21,428 nucleotides of DNA from DATIJJ01 sp035478795 (GTDB lineage: Bacteria > Pseudomonadota > Gammaproteobacteria > DSM-16500): positions 1-21,428 of the forward strand of contig DATIJJ010000017.1 in assembly GCA_035478795.1 (NCBI GenBank), written 5' to 3'. Below the pieces are notes generated by a model. It saw only the letters and a list, made by a program, of their open reading frames with translations, made no database searches and had not been told where the DNA came from. Made by a program: the position numbers and the translations under genes. Shown here piece after piece: positions 1 to 6,890 of the stretch (position 1 is the stretch's first letter; each line of letters starts with the position of its first letter).

Positions 1-416
1 GTCAACAAATCACTCATGTTTTTGTTTGCTGTTTCAGTCGCAAGCCTCGCTGCCGCAATCGCCTGGTTTGTTTCCGCAATTTCACGCTTCACTCTCAGCA
101 ATTGTAATTGATTGACGGAATCGAGATAGGCTTCCTGTTGCTCGCGCTGTTTCTGAAAATCGATATTGCTACCGGGTGCTGTCAGCGCATTCACTGTCGT
201 TAATTGAGGCTGCTCGGTACCTCGATTCGTTTGTGCCGTCGCCGCCGGTTTGGGTGTCTTTTCTCCCGCCGCCGGTTTGGCAGGCACAATAACAGGCTCG
301 GCTGCTTTCTCGGTAGAAAACAGACCAATCACTTCATAAATAATAAATGCCAGAATAACAACCGTCAGAACGCCAATCACTTTTTGTTTGGTGGTTACCG
401 CTACCTTGTCTGCCAT
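1..416 (-). CDS. pilP: PilP-like type IVb pilus biogenesis protein (N-terminal part, cut by window edge)
   Basis: This frame opens with ATG at 416-414, four bases after the stop of the PilO-like gene, and stays open to the window edge (138 codons seen). The visible part starts with a short cytoplasmic tail (MADKVAVTTKQK), then one membrane segment at about residues 13-30, a Pro/Ala/Lys-rich linker at about 38-65, and a helical stretch at about 88-138 rich in Gln, Glu and Arg that looks like coiled coil. A bitopic inner-membrane protein with a periplasmic coiled coil directly after pilO is the expected form and place of PilP in R64-type thin pilus operons, where it is thought to join PilO in the inner-membrane alignment complex. 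Identification rests on architecture plus position, because the C-terminal domain is outside the window. It most likely shares a transcript with the secretin and PilO genes. Confidence 0.7.
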   Translation of the reverse strand, partial: MADKVAVTTKQKVIGVLTVVILAFIIYEVIGLFSTEKAAEPVIVPAKPAAGEKTPKPAATAQTNRGTEQPQLTTVNALTAPGSNIDFQKQREQQEAYLDSVNQLQLLRVKREIAETNQAIAAARLATETANKNMSDLL

Positions 417-420
417 ACGT

Positions 421-1656
421 TTAATTCCCCAATGCCTTAAGGACAATAATGCCTGTCACTGTTCCATTCTGAAGGGTCAGATTGACATTGACCAGCACCA
501 ATGGCAATCGTGAAAATTGTTCTCCCAGCAGATTCAGTGTATCCAGTGTCAGATTGTTGAACGTAATTGAGAATTGTGTCTCAAGAAATCGTCCTCGCTC
601 CACAATAGCACCCAGTTTAAGATGATTGCCCGGGAGAACAATCGTTATGCGATCCAGTAATTCCGCGATCACCTGTTGCAAGGGACTGATGGTCTGCGTT
701 TCAGGACGTGATACGGAAACGATCGTTTGTAGAAGGTAAACGCCATCCGGCGCAATTTGTACTGTCGCATTGTTCATCCCCGCCCAGACATAGAGCACAT
801 TCAAAAGTGCCCCGGACGATTGCATTTTGATTCGCATCATATCCCCGGCATAACTCACGGAGACAGGAACCCATCCCGGAATGGTATAAAGCCGTGCAAG
901 ATGCGACGTCAACAATTTCACCTCGGATACAGGAGAAGGCGATGCGAGCGTACGCAAGTAAGCCTGATACGGATTCACCACATTCACAAAAACCGTTGGC
1001 AATTCCTTTTTGCTGGTCGAAAGATACATAATCCCTGCCCAGATAAATGCAATGATGACAAGACCCGTCACGATTCGACTCAACGGAATCACGCCAATCC
1101 CTTGCGCTTTTAAGGCAACATCCACCCGTTGCAGCTGAAAAACCCGCAGTGTCGGCAAGGTGGGGAAGATCGGATCGGGTAGCACATTAAACGATTCAAC
1201 GGAGGAGGCATCCAGCGAAAATTTGCCTTCTTCAGGTGTTTCGCTTAAGGGAATATCGCCGTGAATGTAAATATTAAAATGGTTTTGTTGCGTGCGAAAC
1301 ACCACCAGTTCATCCGGAATGCTGTCTACCGGAAAACTGCCATCGAGATAAACACTGCCATCTTTTACAATGACGAGAATCGCCTCAAGCGTATTCGGAA
1401 TCGCTTCGCAATAAATTAAATCCCGCGGACGCTTGAAATAATGCCAGACCGTCTCGCCCAGCAAAAACCCGGGGTCCGGCGAAAAGGCCGCTTCGTATTG
1501 ATTGGCATTTTTGCGCTGCAGGGCAACATATTGGCCGTAATTCGTACTGAGCAGCAAAATTTCTTTTTTAAGCAACGCCGATTTTTTCGCAGCCAGCACA
1601 TCGCGATAGGATGGAATGATGAACCGTTCCCCATCTTCACGAGTGATATAGGACAT
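421..1656 (-). CDS. pilO: PilO-like type IVb pilus accessory protein
   Basis: This 411-residue protein has a cytoplasmic N-terminal half of about 190 residues, a single membrane segment at about 194-213 (IVTGLVIIAFIWAGIMYL), and a periplasmic C-terminal half of about 200 residues rich in beta-strand-like sequence. That layout and length match the PilO (pilin accessory protein) family of R64-type and TCP-type IVb pili. In these systems the protein sits in the inner membrane and links the ATPase/platform side to the secretin. Its ATG follows the stop of the upstream secretin gene with no gap (TAA then ATG at 1659-1654), so translation is probably coupled. The next gene begins 4 bp after its stop. 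No catalytic motif is expected or seen. The call depends on topology and gene order as much as on sequence. Confidence 0.75.
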   Translation of the reverse strand: MSYITREDGERFIIPSYRDVLAAKKSALLKKEILLLSTNYGQYVALQRKNANQYEAAFSPDPGFLLGETVWHYFKRPRDLIYCEAIPNTLEAILVIVKDGSVYLDGSFPVDSIPDELVVFRTQQNHFNIYIHGDIPLSETPEEGKFSLDASSVESFNVLPDPIFPTLPTLRVFQLQRVDVALKAQGIGVIPLSRIVTGLVIIAFIWAGIMYLSTSKKELPTVFVNVVNPYQAYLRTLASPSPVSEVKLLTSHLARLYTIPGWVPVSVSYAGDMMRIKMQSSGALLNVLYVWAGMNNATVQIAPDGVYLLQTIVSVSRPETQTISPLQQVIAELLDRITIVLPGNHLKLGAIVERGRFLETQFSITFNNLTLDTLNLLGEQFSRLPLVLVNVNLTLQNGTVTGIIVLKALGN

Positions 1657-3288
1657 TTAGGCAATTCCACGCAAAATAAGCGGTGTGATTAACACCAGGG
1701 TTTCTGTACTCTCTTGTTGCGCTGTCTTGCCACCGAGTGCCTGGGAATCAAACAATTGCTGCGCACCGACCGTGTTACCGGTTTGTCTGAATCCGGCAAG
1801 AATCAGCGTATCGCCGGATGCCACCACACCGCGCTGGTTAAATTGTTTTTGTTGTACGGTTGGCACCTGAATGGCCGTGGTTCCGGCAACCGGTGTCACG
1901 CCAGCGCTAATCGTTTGACCATTCGAGGAAATCGTCGTCAACCCTTGAAAGTTTGATAAATCCGCATTCACCTGCATGTAAACTTTATTCCCCAGAATTT
2001 TGGGCAGCACGTACAAGGTCAAACCGGTGACAACCGCACCTGGCGTGATTTGCGATGTCACGGCAGCACTGCCGGTCGTACCAGCACCGCCTGCAAGACT
2101 GGTGGATTGAACGCTCGCAAGATAGCCGGTTTGTTCGACAATACGAATCTGGGACACCTGATTGTTCTGACACAGCACCTGGGGTTGCGTCACGAGAGAC
2201 ACCTTGCCCTGCTGCTGCAATGCATTAATCAATGACTGAATGCCTGATATGGGCTGTCCGGCAGCATTGTTTGTCCCTGTCAACGCATTGGCAAGACCCG
2301 CTGATGTGGGCAGTAAATTTAATTGGGTTATACTGGTTAATGCAATCGGCGCACCATTATTCGACACCAGTTGATACTGGCCATTATTGATGGCATGTTG
2401 AACCACATTCCAGTTGATCCCGAAATTAAAATCACTTTCAAGCGTCACAGTCAAAATCTGAATCTTGACCAGCACCTGTCTGGATAAATTGTTATTCACA
2501 TTATTGATGAATCGTGAAACCAGATTCACATTGACCGGACGATCGCGTACCGTGACAGACGTGGTTGCTTCCGACACCATCACCTTGCCGTCCGGTGACA
2601 GCAGCTGTTTAATCGAGGATTCAAGATCTTTCCAGACAGAAAGTGTAGCTTTCAGATTGCTGTATTGTGAATTGGCACTGTCGTCAATGGAACCTGTGAC
2701 AGTCCCACCGCCCGGGCCTGCAATCGCAGAACCACCAGCGCCTCCACCCGAACTGCCTGATGCCTTGCCCATGAGATAATCCGAAGAGCCTGGCATGAAT
2801 GCAATTTCAAACGTTCGGGTCACATACGCTTGCCAGTACACATTATTCCCATTCACCGAATAGGTATAACCCGTTTTGGCCGCGAGTAAATCGAGTGCAC
2901 CCTTGATCGGGCCCGAATAGTTAACCGATACCAGTGCCTTGTCATTCAACCCTGTCTGATAATGCGTCAGAATATTGCGGCTGCCGCCTTCCAGAATCAT
3001 CCGGTTATAGTACGAAAAAGGTAATTGTTCGCCCCGCAACAAAATGCGGTTTTGTAACCAGCCGGGTCGTCTGGCAAAATTGATCGGGGTTTTATCCACA
3101 TACAAACCCTGGTTAATCACGAGGGTCGGATCCGGTTTGGTCATTTCCGCCATGTGTGCACGTGCATCATCATTCCGGTGCATGACATCGGCCACATTCG
3201 CTTCCGCCTGATTATAGACAGGCGAATTACAGCCGGATAAAAAGAGTGCCGTTGATAAACACAATACGAGTATTCGTTTATAAAACAT
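1657..3288 (-). CDS. pilN: PilN-family lipoprotein secretin of a type IVb pilus
   Basis: This 543-residue outer-membrane secretin should form the channel through which the pilus leaves the cell. Residues 1-20 are a lipoprotein signal with lipobox LSGC and acylation at Cys20. A lipidated secretin is typical of the PilN/BfpB/TcpC group of type IVb systems. An N-domain region (about 60-165) is followed by a Gly/Ser-rich stretch at about 178-198. A mixed N-domain-to-secretin part follows, then the secretin core at about 225-540 with VTQPQVLCQNNQVSQI near 366-381 and the C-terminal signature ETLVLITPLILRG at 529-541. The start overlaps the stop of the upstream TcpQ-domain gene by one base (TAATG), and AAGGA lies 8 nt upstream of the ATG. 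The stop directly abuts the PilO gene. Length is normal for the family and no defect is visible. Confidence 0.92.
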   Translation of the reverse strand: MFYKRILVLCLSTALFLSGCNSPVYNQAEANVADVMHRNDDARAHMAEMTKPDPTLVINQGLYVDKTPINFARRPGWLQNRILLRGEQLPFSYYNRMILEGGSRNILTHYQTGLNDKALVSVNYSGPIKGALDLLAAKTGYTYSVNGNNVYWQAYVTRTFEIAFMPGSSDYLMGKASGSSGGGAGGSAIAGPGGGTVTGSIDDSANSQYSNLKATLSVWKDLESSIKQLLSPDGKVMVSEATTSVTVRDRPVNVNLVSRFINNVNNNLSRQVLVKIQILTVTLESDFNFGINWNVVQHAINNGQYQLVSNNGAPIALTSITQLNLLPTSAGLANALTGTNNAAGQPISGIQSLINALQQQGKVSLVTQPQVLCQNNQVSQIRIVEQTGYLASVQSTSLAGGAGTTGSAAVTSQITPGAVVTGLTLYVLPKILGNKVYMQVNADLSNFQGLTTISSNGQTISAGVTPVAGTTAIQVPTVQQKQFNQRGVVASGDTLILAGFRQTGNTVGAQQLFDSQALGGKTAQQESTETLVLITPLILRGIA

Positions 3289-3725
3289 TATGGCTTCCTT
3301 TGAACAACAGTCATCGTACGGTTAGACATATACATGCGTGCCTGCAATGGAAAAGGCTGTAAAATTTTTTCAATCACATCCGGCAAACTGGAACCGGTCA
3401 CACGACCATCAAAATTATAGTCATAAGGCACTTTCCAGACGACTCGCCAATGGTATCGATCCATGATGCGCTCAAGATTTTCCTTCAGAGAACCACTCAG
3501 ACTGATGGCATAAACAGGCGCAGGACGCCCAAGATGTGCAAAACGATTCGGAAAGGCATTACTGCCATTGGAAGGAATAAAAGCGGTATTTTGTTGCGTG
3601 CCCGCCTGGAAAAAAGGTTCATTCGGAATCGCAGCACCGGGTTTGGCAACCTGCCAGCCAGCAAAAGAGATGAGAGGGAAAAGTATGAGCAGAAAAAAGC
3701 TTGTTCGAATCGCAAGGCACTTCAT
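3288..3725 (-). CDS. pilL: Small periplasmic TcpQ-domain protein (PilL-like)
   Basis: This 145-residue protein has a signal peptide ending in SFA|G (cleavage after Ala22), a variable linker to about residue 72, and a C-terminal domain at about 76-142. The domain begins SGSLKENLERIMDRY, runs through HWRVVWKVPYDYNFDG and ends MYMSNRTMTVV. It resembles the TcpQ/PilL C-terminal domain of type IVb pilus systems, which works with the secretin for its localisation or stability. The protein is much shorter than the R64 PilL protein and seems to consist of only the signal and the TcpQ-like domain. No lipobox is seen. GGAG is spaced 8 nt before the ATG. The gene overlaps the secretin gene by one base, which supports a shared role. 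It follows a 107-bp gap with a candidate promoter, so it may head the second transcription unit of the cluster. Confidence 0.7.
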   Translation of the reverse strand: MKCLAIRTSFFLLILFPLISFAGWQVAKPGAAIPNEPFFQAGTQQNTAFIPSNGSNAFPNRFAHLGRPAPVYAISLSGSLKENLERIMDRYHWRVVWKVPYDYNFDGRVTGSSLPDVIEKILQPFPLQARMYMSNRTMTVVQRKP

Positions 3726-3771
3726 CGTGATACTCCATTAAATCATACGCCTGGCTCAATAAATTTCTGAT

Positions 3772-3806
3772 TCAAAGCAGTATAAGCGATTTATGGAAAA
3801 TGTGTA
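3772..3806 (-). promoter_or_regulatory. Candidate promoter for the pilL-pilN-pilO-pilP unit
   Basis: On the minus strand TATACT (3784-3779) matches the -10 consensus at five of six positions. TACACA (3806-3801) lies 16 bp upstream and matches the -35 consensus at four of six. Transcription would begin near 3772, giving a leader of about 47 nt before the ATG at 3725. This is pattern matching only. The position in the one sizeable gap inside the pil cluster is the main support. Confidence 0.4.
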
Positions 3807-3812
3807 AGTACC

Positions 3813-3834
3813 AGGGCGTGTCACCACACACCCT
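3813..3834. repeat. Short hairpin at the end of the Cys-rich prepilin gene, with the same tips as the 8538-8657 palindrome
   Basis: AGGGCGTGT (3813-3821) pairs with ACACACCCT (3826-3834) across a 4-base loop, with one C/A mismatch (3817/3830). The arm and the mismatch are the same as the outer tips of the big palindrome at 8538-8657, in the same orientation. It begins inside the prepilin stop codon (TAG, 3835-3833). It could act as a weak transcription barrier, though no U-tract follows, or be the collapsed remnant of the larger element. Confidence 0.6.
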
Positions 3835-4921
3835 AGCGCTGCCACACATCAATGGAACCGGAAGGTTGTTCATCACCGCCATTTGGAACACAACGCGTGA
3901 TGGCAACAAGACTGCCCATCATTTTGCCCTGGTCCACGGCAGTATCAGCGGGTTTGACTTCACCTCTCTCCGTAAAGACAGATAAACAGACTCGCCAATA
4001 CAAGGTGCCATCCGATGCAATGGGTGTGACATTGCCGGAAGCATCTTTTGTTTCGCATGCCTGGGCAAAACCGGCCAGCCTGCAACCATATGGTTTATCC
4101 GGAGGAGCCGGATTTCCATTATCATCGCCGCCCACTGCAAATGCCGTAAAACTTTTAACAGAATAAGCCTCTCCGTTGCAAACAGTGACATTCTGGTAGA
4201 TACAGGATCCATCGCTCCGTCTTGCAATACATCGTGGCACCTGCGTACAGGTCGGTGGATTATTCACACCACTGACAGCAGCCGGCATCACCATAATTTC
4301 GGGCTTCATGTTGGGAGGGCAGGTCGGTGCCGGTACACAGGAACCACTGTAATAAACCGATGCAAAATTCACCGAGCGCGCATTATTTAAATTTTGTCCG
4401 GGCACATTAACGCTTGCGAGCACAACGGAACAGGTAGCGCCCGTGGTACAGGATGCCATGGGATACCTGCCAAACGAATTGGTACTCCGAAAGGCAAGAG
4501 GCAAACGACCCGCGACCACTGCCGCATTCGCAGCAGTATTGATGAGGGTTGCCACCGTAAAGGTCCCGCTGTTTTTGTCACAGGAAACAAAATACATGTT
4601 TCCATAAGGACTGTTCACCAGACCCGGCGGCAAATAGGATCTCAGGTCCTCAAGCGACGACCAGCGTGGTTGTAACGGAGCACTGCATCGCATGTCACTT
4701 GCTGAAGCGCCGGCGGTAGGCCAATAGGAATTATTCACATAAAAACTCAATGCAGCATTTAATATTTGCTGCATCTGTACAACCGTTTTATCGCGACGCA
4801 ATTCATCCGATTTTTGCGTGGTGTAGTTTAACATCATCACCAGTAATGAACTTGCAATCGCCAGCACCAGCATCACTTCAAGTAGCGTGACGCCTTTTAT
4901 TTTTCGCGAAAACATCATCAT
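3833..4921 (-). CDS. Cysteine-rich type IV prepilin (second pilin gene of the cluster)
   Basis: This prepilin-like protein has 362 residues from the chosen ATG. The N-terminus is a 10-residue leader ending in Gly (MMMFSRKIKG), then V-T-L-L-E with the conserved Glu at +5 and a hydrophobic helix of about 20 residues. That is the class III signal cleaved by a prepilin peptidase. The mature first residue would be Val rather than Phe. The frame is open back to a GTG at 4936, but the ATG at 4921 is preferred: GGTGGA, within the last codons of the upstream prepilin gene, lies 7 nt before it. The body holds 14 cysteines (79, 114, 158, 164, 195, 201, 225, 231, 240, 248, 280, 289, 312, 344), clustered in the C-terminal two thirds. 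Its large size suggests a minor or adhesive tip pilin (PilV-like role) rather than the bulk pilin, but that is inference. No shufflon-like inverted repeats are seen around its 3' end. Confidence 0.8.
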   Translation of the reverse strand: MMMFSRKIKGVTLLEVMLVLAIASSLLVMMLNYTTQKSDELRRDKTVVQMQQILNAALSFYVNNSYWPTAGASASDMRCSAPLQPRWSSLEDLRSYLPPGLVNSPYGNMYFVSCDKNSGTFTVATLINTAANAAVVAGRLPLAFRSTNSFGRYPMASCTTGATCSVVLASVNVPGQNLNNARSVNFASVYYSGSCVPAPTCPPNMKPEIMVMPAAVSGVNNPPTCTQVPRCIARRSDGSCIYQNVTVCNGEAYSVKSFTAFAVGGDDNGNPAPPDKPYGCRLAGFAQACETKDASGNVTPIASDGTLYWRVCLSVFTERGEVKPADTAVDQGKMMGSLVAITRCVPNGGDEQPSGSIDVWQR

Positions 4922-4925
4922 ACGG

Positions 4926-5816
4926 TTATCCACCACATAAATAATTCAGGGAATTATACCAGTCTTTACCGGTTGTCGGATCACGCGTTTCATTCGAAAC
5001 ACCACTCAATGCCGCCATGCCATCGTTCGTATATTGCATATTGAATTGTTTCACAGAGGGCAGGATCGCCCAATAGTCACTGGTGACAGTCGGGTTATAG
5101 GCAGAAGGCATGCGCGTCCAGACCAGATAACCCGCCTGGCCGGCTTGCGATGCACAGGTTGCAACACCGTTGCCGGATGCGGATGAAATACAATCCGCAT
5201 TCAAATCATTTTTTATTTGCACCCATTGTACGGGTGTCAGGGTCGTTGATAATTTCACAGCCACCTGGGCTGTCCAGAGTACAACGTGTGACTGAAGGGT
5301 GGGACCCTCACCCGCCTGCAAAACGGCGCCACTCACCGTATCACAGGCGGAAGAAGACGTGGATGAGCTCGGGCCGGTGCAGGCAAAAACCGTCATCACC
5401 GGATCCGTCGCACCCGACAAGAGTCGGTTAAACTGGATAAAGTAACCCCTGTTGGCCGCGGTATTATCCACCAGGGGATTATTGGGCTGCCATCCTCTGA
5501 GAAAGCCTGGCGTCACGAGCGCCGTTTCAAGCGATAACACAAAAGTGCGTGTAATGCCGGACGCATCTCTGACCAAAGGATCCAGCTTGCCTGTGGATTG
5601 CGGATTGGAGTCGGCGTCAAGCGCCATGCGGCAATTGGCAAAATAATAACTCGAGAGCGCCTGAAAAACCTGATTCACGCTGGCCGCGATTTTTTTTTCA
5701 TTCGCCTGAAATTGAAATTGTTTATACACCCTGACGCTTAACAACAATAAACTGACAGCGATAACCAGTACGAGCATGATTTCCAACAACGTAATACCAC
5801 TTGTCCGGGATTTCAT
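4926..5816 (-). CDS. Type IV prepilin (PilS-position pilin)
   Basis: This 296-residue protein starts with a very short leader (MKSRTSG) followed by I-T-L-L-E, with Glu at +5, and a hydrophobic helix to about residue 29. This is the prepilin peptidase signal of type IV pilins. Its place directly after the PilR-like platform gene is where R64 encodes the major pilin PilS, so it may be the structural pilin. At 296 residues it is larger than typical type IVb major pilins, leaving open that it is a minor pilin. There are six cysteines (62, 146, 158, 209, 221, 294), the last just before the C-terminus (CGG), as in pilins with a C-terminal disulfide loop. The ATG follows the platform gene stop without a gap (TAAATG). 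Its own stop lies 4 nt before the next prepilin start. Confidence 0.82.
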   Translation of the reverse strand: MKSRTSGITLLEIMLVLVIAVSLLLLSVRVYKQFQFQANEKKIAASVNQVFQALSSYYFANCRMALDADSNPQSTGKLDPLVRDASGITRTFVLSLETALVTPGFLRGWQPNNPLVDNTAANRGYFIQFNRLLSGATDPVMTVFACTGPSSSTSSSACDTVSGAVLQAGEGPTLQSHVVLWTAQVAVKLSTTLTPVQWVQIKNDLNADCISSASGNGVATCASQAGQAGYLVWTRMPSAYNPTVTSDYWAILPSVKQFNMQYTNDGMAALSGVSNETRDPTTGKDWYNSLNYLCGG

Positions 5817-6875
5817 TTATTGCCCCATTGCCATACCGGTCAGATAGATGCCTCGAATAATAATGATGATCATGACACCGCCCAGAAGAAGCAATGCGCC
5901 TCCCAGCAGTTTGGCAACGAGGGCGAGTGTTTTTAAACTCTGTTCACCGCCAAGGACACCCATGCGAACGAGACCATGCTCAAATCCCTTCACTTCCGCC
6001 ATGACGCGCAAACGTAAAATACTTTTTTCATCGATAAGGCCCGTCGACAACACATCGGCAATATTTCCCCGACCCATTGCCATGAGATGCTCCATCATCA
6101 TCAGATGAGATGCGATATAGGGTGTCGCCTGATATTGCATGACCTTGATAGCGTTTTTAAACACAACACCATTCGCGACAAGCAAACCAAGCGTCTCCAT
6201 CAGTCGGGCAGCCGCAAAACGTCGATACAGATTAAACGGTGGAAATTTGTCAAGCACCGGACGCAACTCGCCGACATAATTGCTCATCAGGCGACGAAAC
6301 AGCAGAATGATGGCAATCACGGCGGCAATAACCAGCCACCACCAGTATTGAATCAATTGCGCAAGCGTCACGAGATCACGTCCGGCTTCCGGCCATTGAT
6401 CCATGGGTTTAATGGTTTGAAATTCCATAAACACGCCATTATTCAAATACACAATAATGCCACAGGCCATCGCAATCACGATCAGTGGATACGTCACCGC
6501 ACTCACCACTGCAGCGGTTGCACCACTTTGCTGTCCGAGTGTTTTGATAGCAGATCGCAGTGTTTCGGTCAGCGCACCGCCTTCCTCACCCACACGAATG
6601 ATTTCTACAATGCTGACAGTAAACCAGTCGCGCATGCCATCTGCGAGTAACTGACCTTCCGAAATTTTTTGTGCGATAGAAAGCGCAACATCCCGTGTGA
6701 TGCCGGTCGTTGCCTGTGCCATCATTTCAATGGCACGATTGGCAGGAATACCATCATTGACCAGCAGATAAAAATCTTCAAGAAAAGCAAGCTGTGCCTT
6801 TTTACCAAATTGCAATCGCTTCAACTGGTGGATGATTTTATTTCCGATTGTCGTCATATCCACTGTCTCTGCCAT
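5817..6875 (-). CDS. pilR: PilR-like type IVb pilus inner-membrane platform protein (GspF/PilC family)
   Basis: This 352-residue polytopic membrane protein has the two tandem T2SS-F domains of the GspF/PilC/PilR family. The first is at about 25-145 and contains IVEIIRVGEEGGAL. The second is at about 225-345 and contains ARLMETLGLLVANG. Hydrophobic segments lie at about 120-143, 178-200 and 322-346. The protein is the platform on which the assembly ATPase acts to extrude pilin subunits. It lies 15 bp downstream of the ATPase gene, with AGGG about 6 nt before the ATG, and its stop abuts the first prepilin gene. ATPase-platform-pilin is the same local order as pilQ-pilR-pilS in R64. Length is normal and nothing appears missing. 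Confidence 0.9.
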   Translation of the reverse strand: MAETVDMTTIGNKIIHQLKRLQFGKKAQLAFLEDFYLLVNDGIPANRAIEMMAQATTGITRDVALSIAQKISEGQLLADGMRDWFTVSIVEIIRVGEEGGALTETLRSAIKTLGQQSGATAAVVSAVTYPLIVIAMACGIIVYLNNGVFMEFQTIKPMDQWPEAGRDLVTLAQLIQYWWWLVIAAVIAIILLFRRLMSNYVGELRPVLDKFPPFNLYRRFAAARLMETLGLLVANGVVFKNAIKVMQYQATPYIASHLMMMEHLMAMGRGNIADVLSTGLIDEKSILRLRVMAEVKGFEHGLVRMGVLGGEQSLKTLALVAKLLGGALLLLGGVMIIIIIRGIYLTGMAMGQ

Positions 6876-6890
6876 AAATGCCCTGATGTC

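Noticed and set aside
3092..3100. TTATCCACA, a perfect DnaA box
   Set aside because: A single box inside the secretin coding sequence, with no neighbouring boxes or AT-rich unwinding region. A 9-mer match of this kind is expected by chance in this length.
4922..4936. GTG start for the Cys-rich prepilin overlapping the preceding gene by 11 bp
   Set aside because: The ATG at 4921 has GGTGGA at proper spacing and gives a normal short prepilin leader.
5848..6650. Long plus-strand open frames opposite the platform and ATPase genes
   Set aside because: They are antisense shadows of strongly conserved genes, have low-complexity or random composition and lack ribosome sites.
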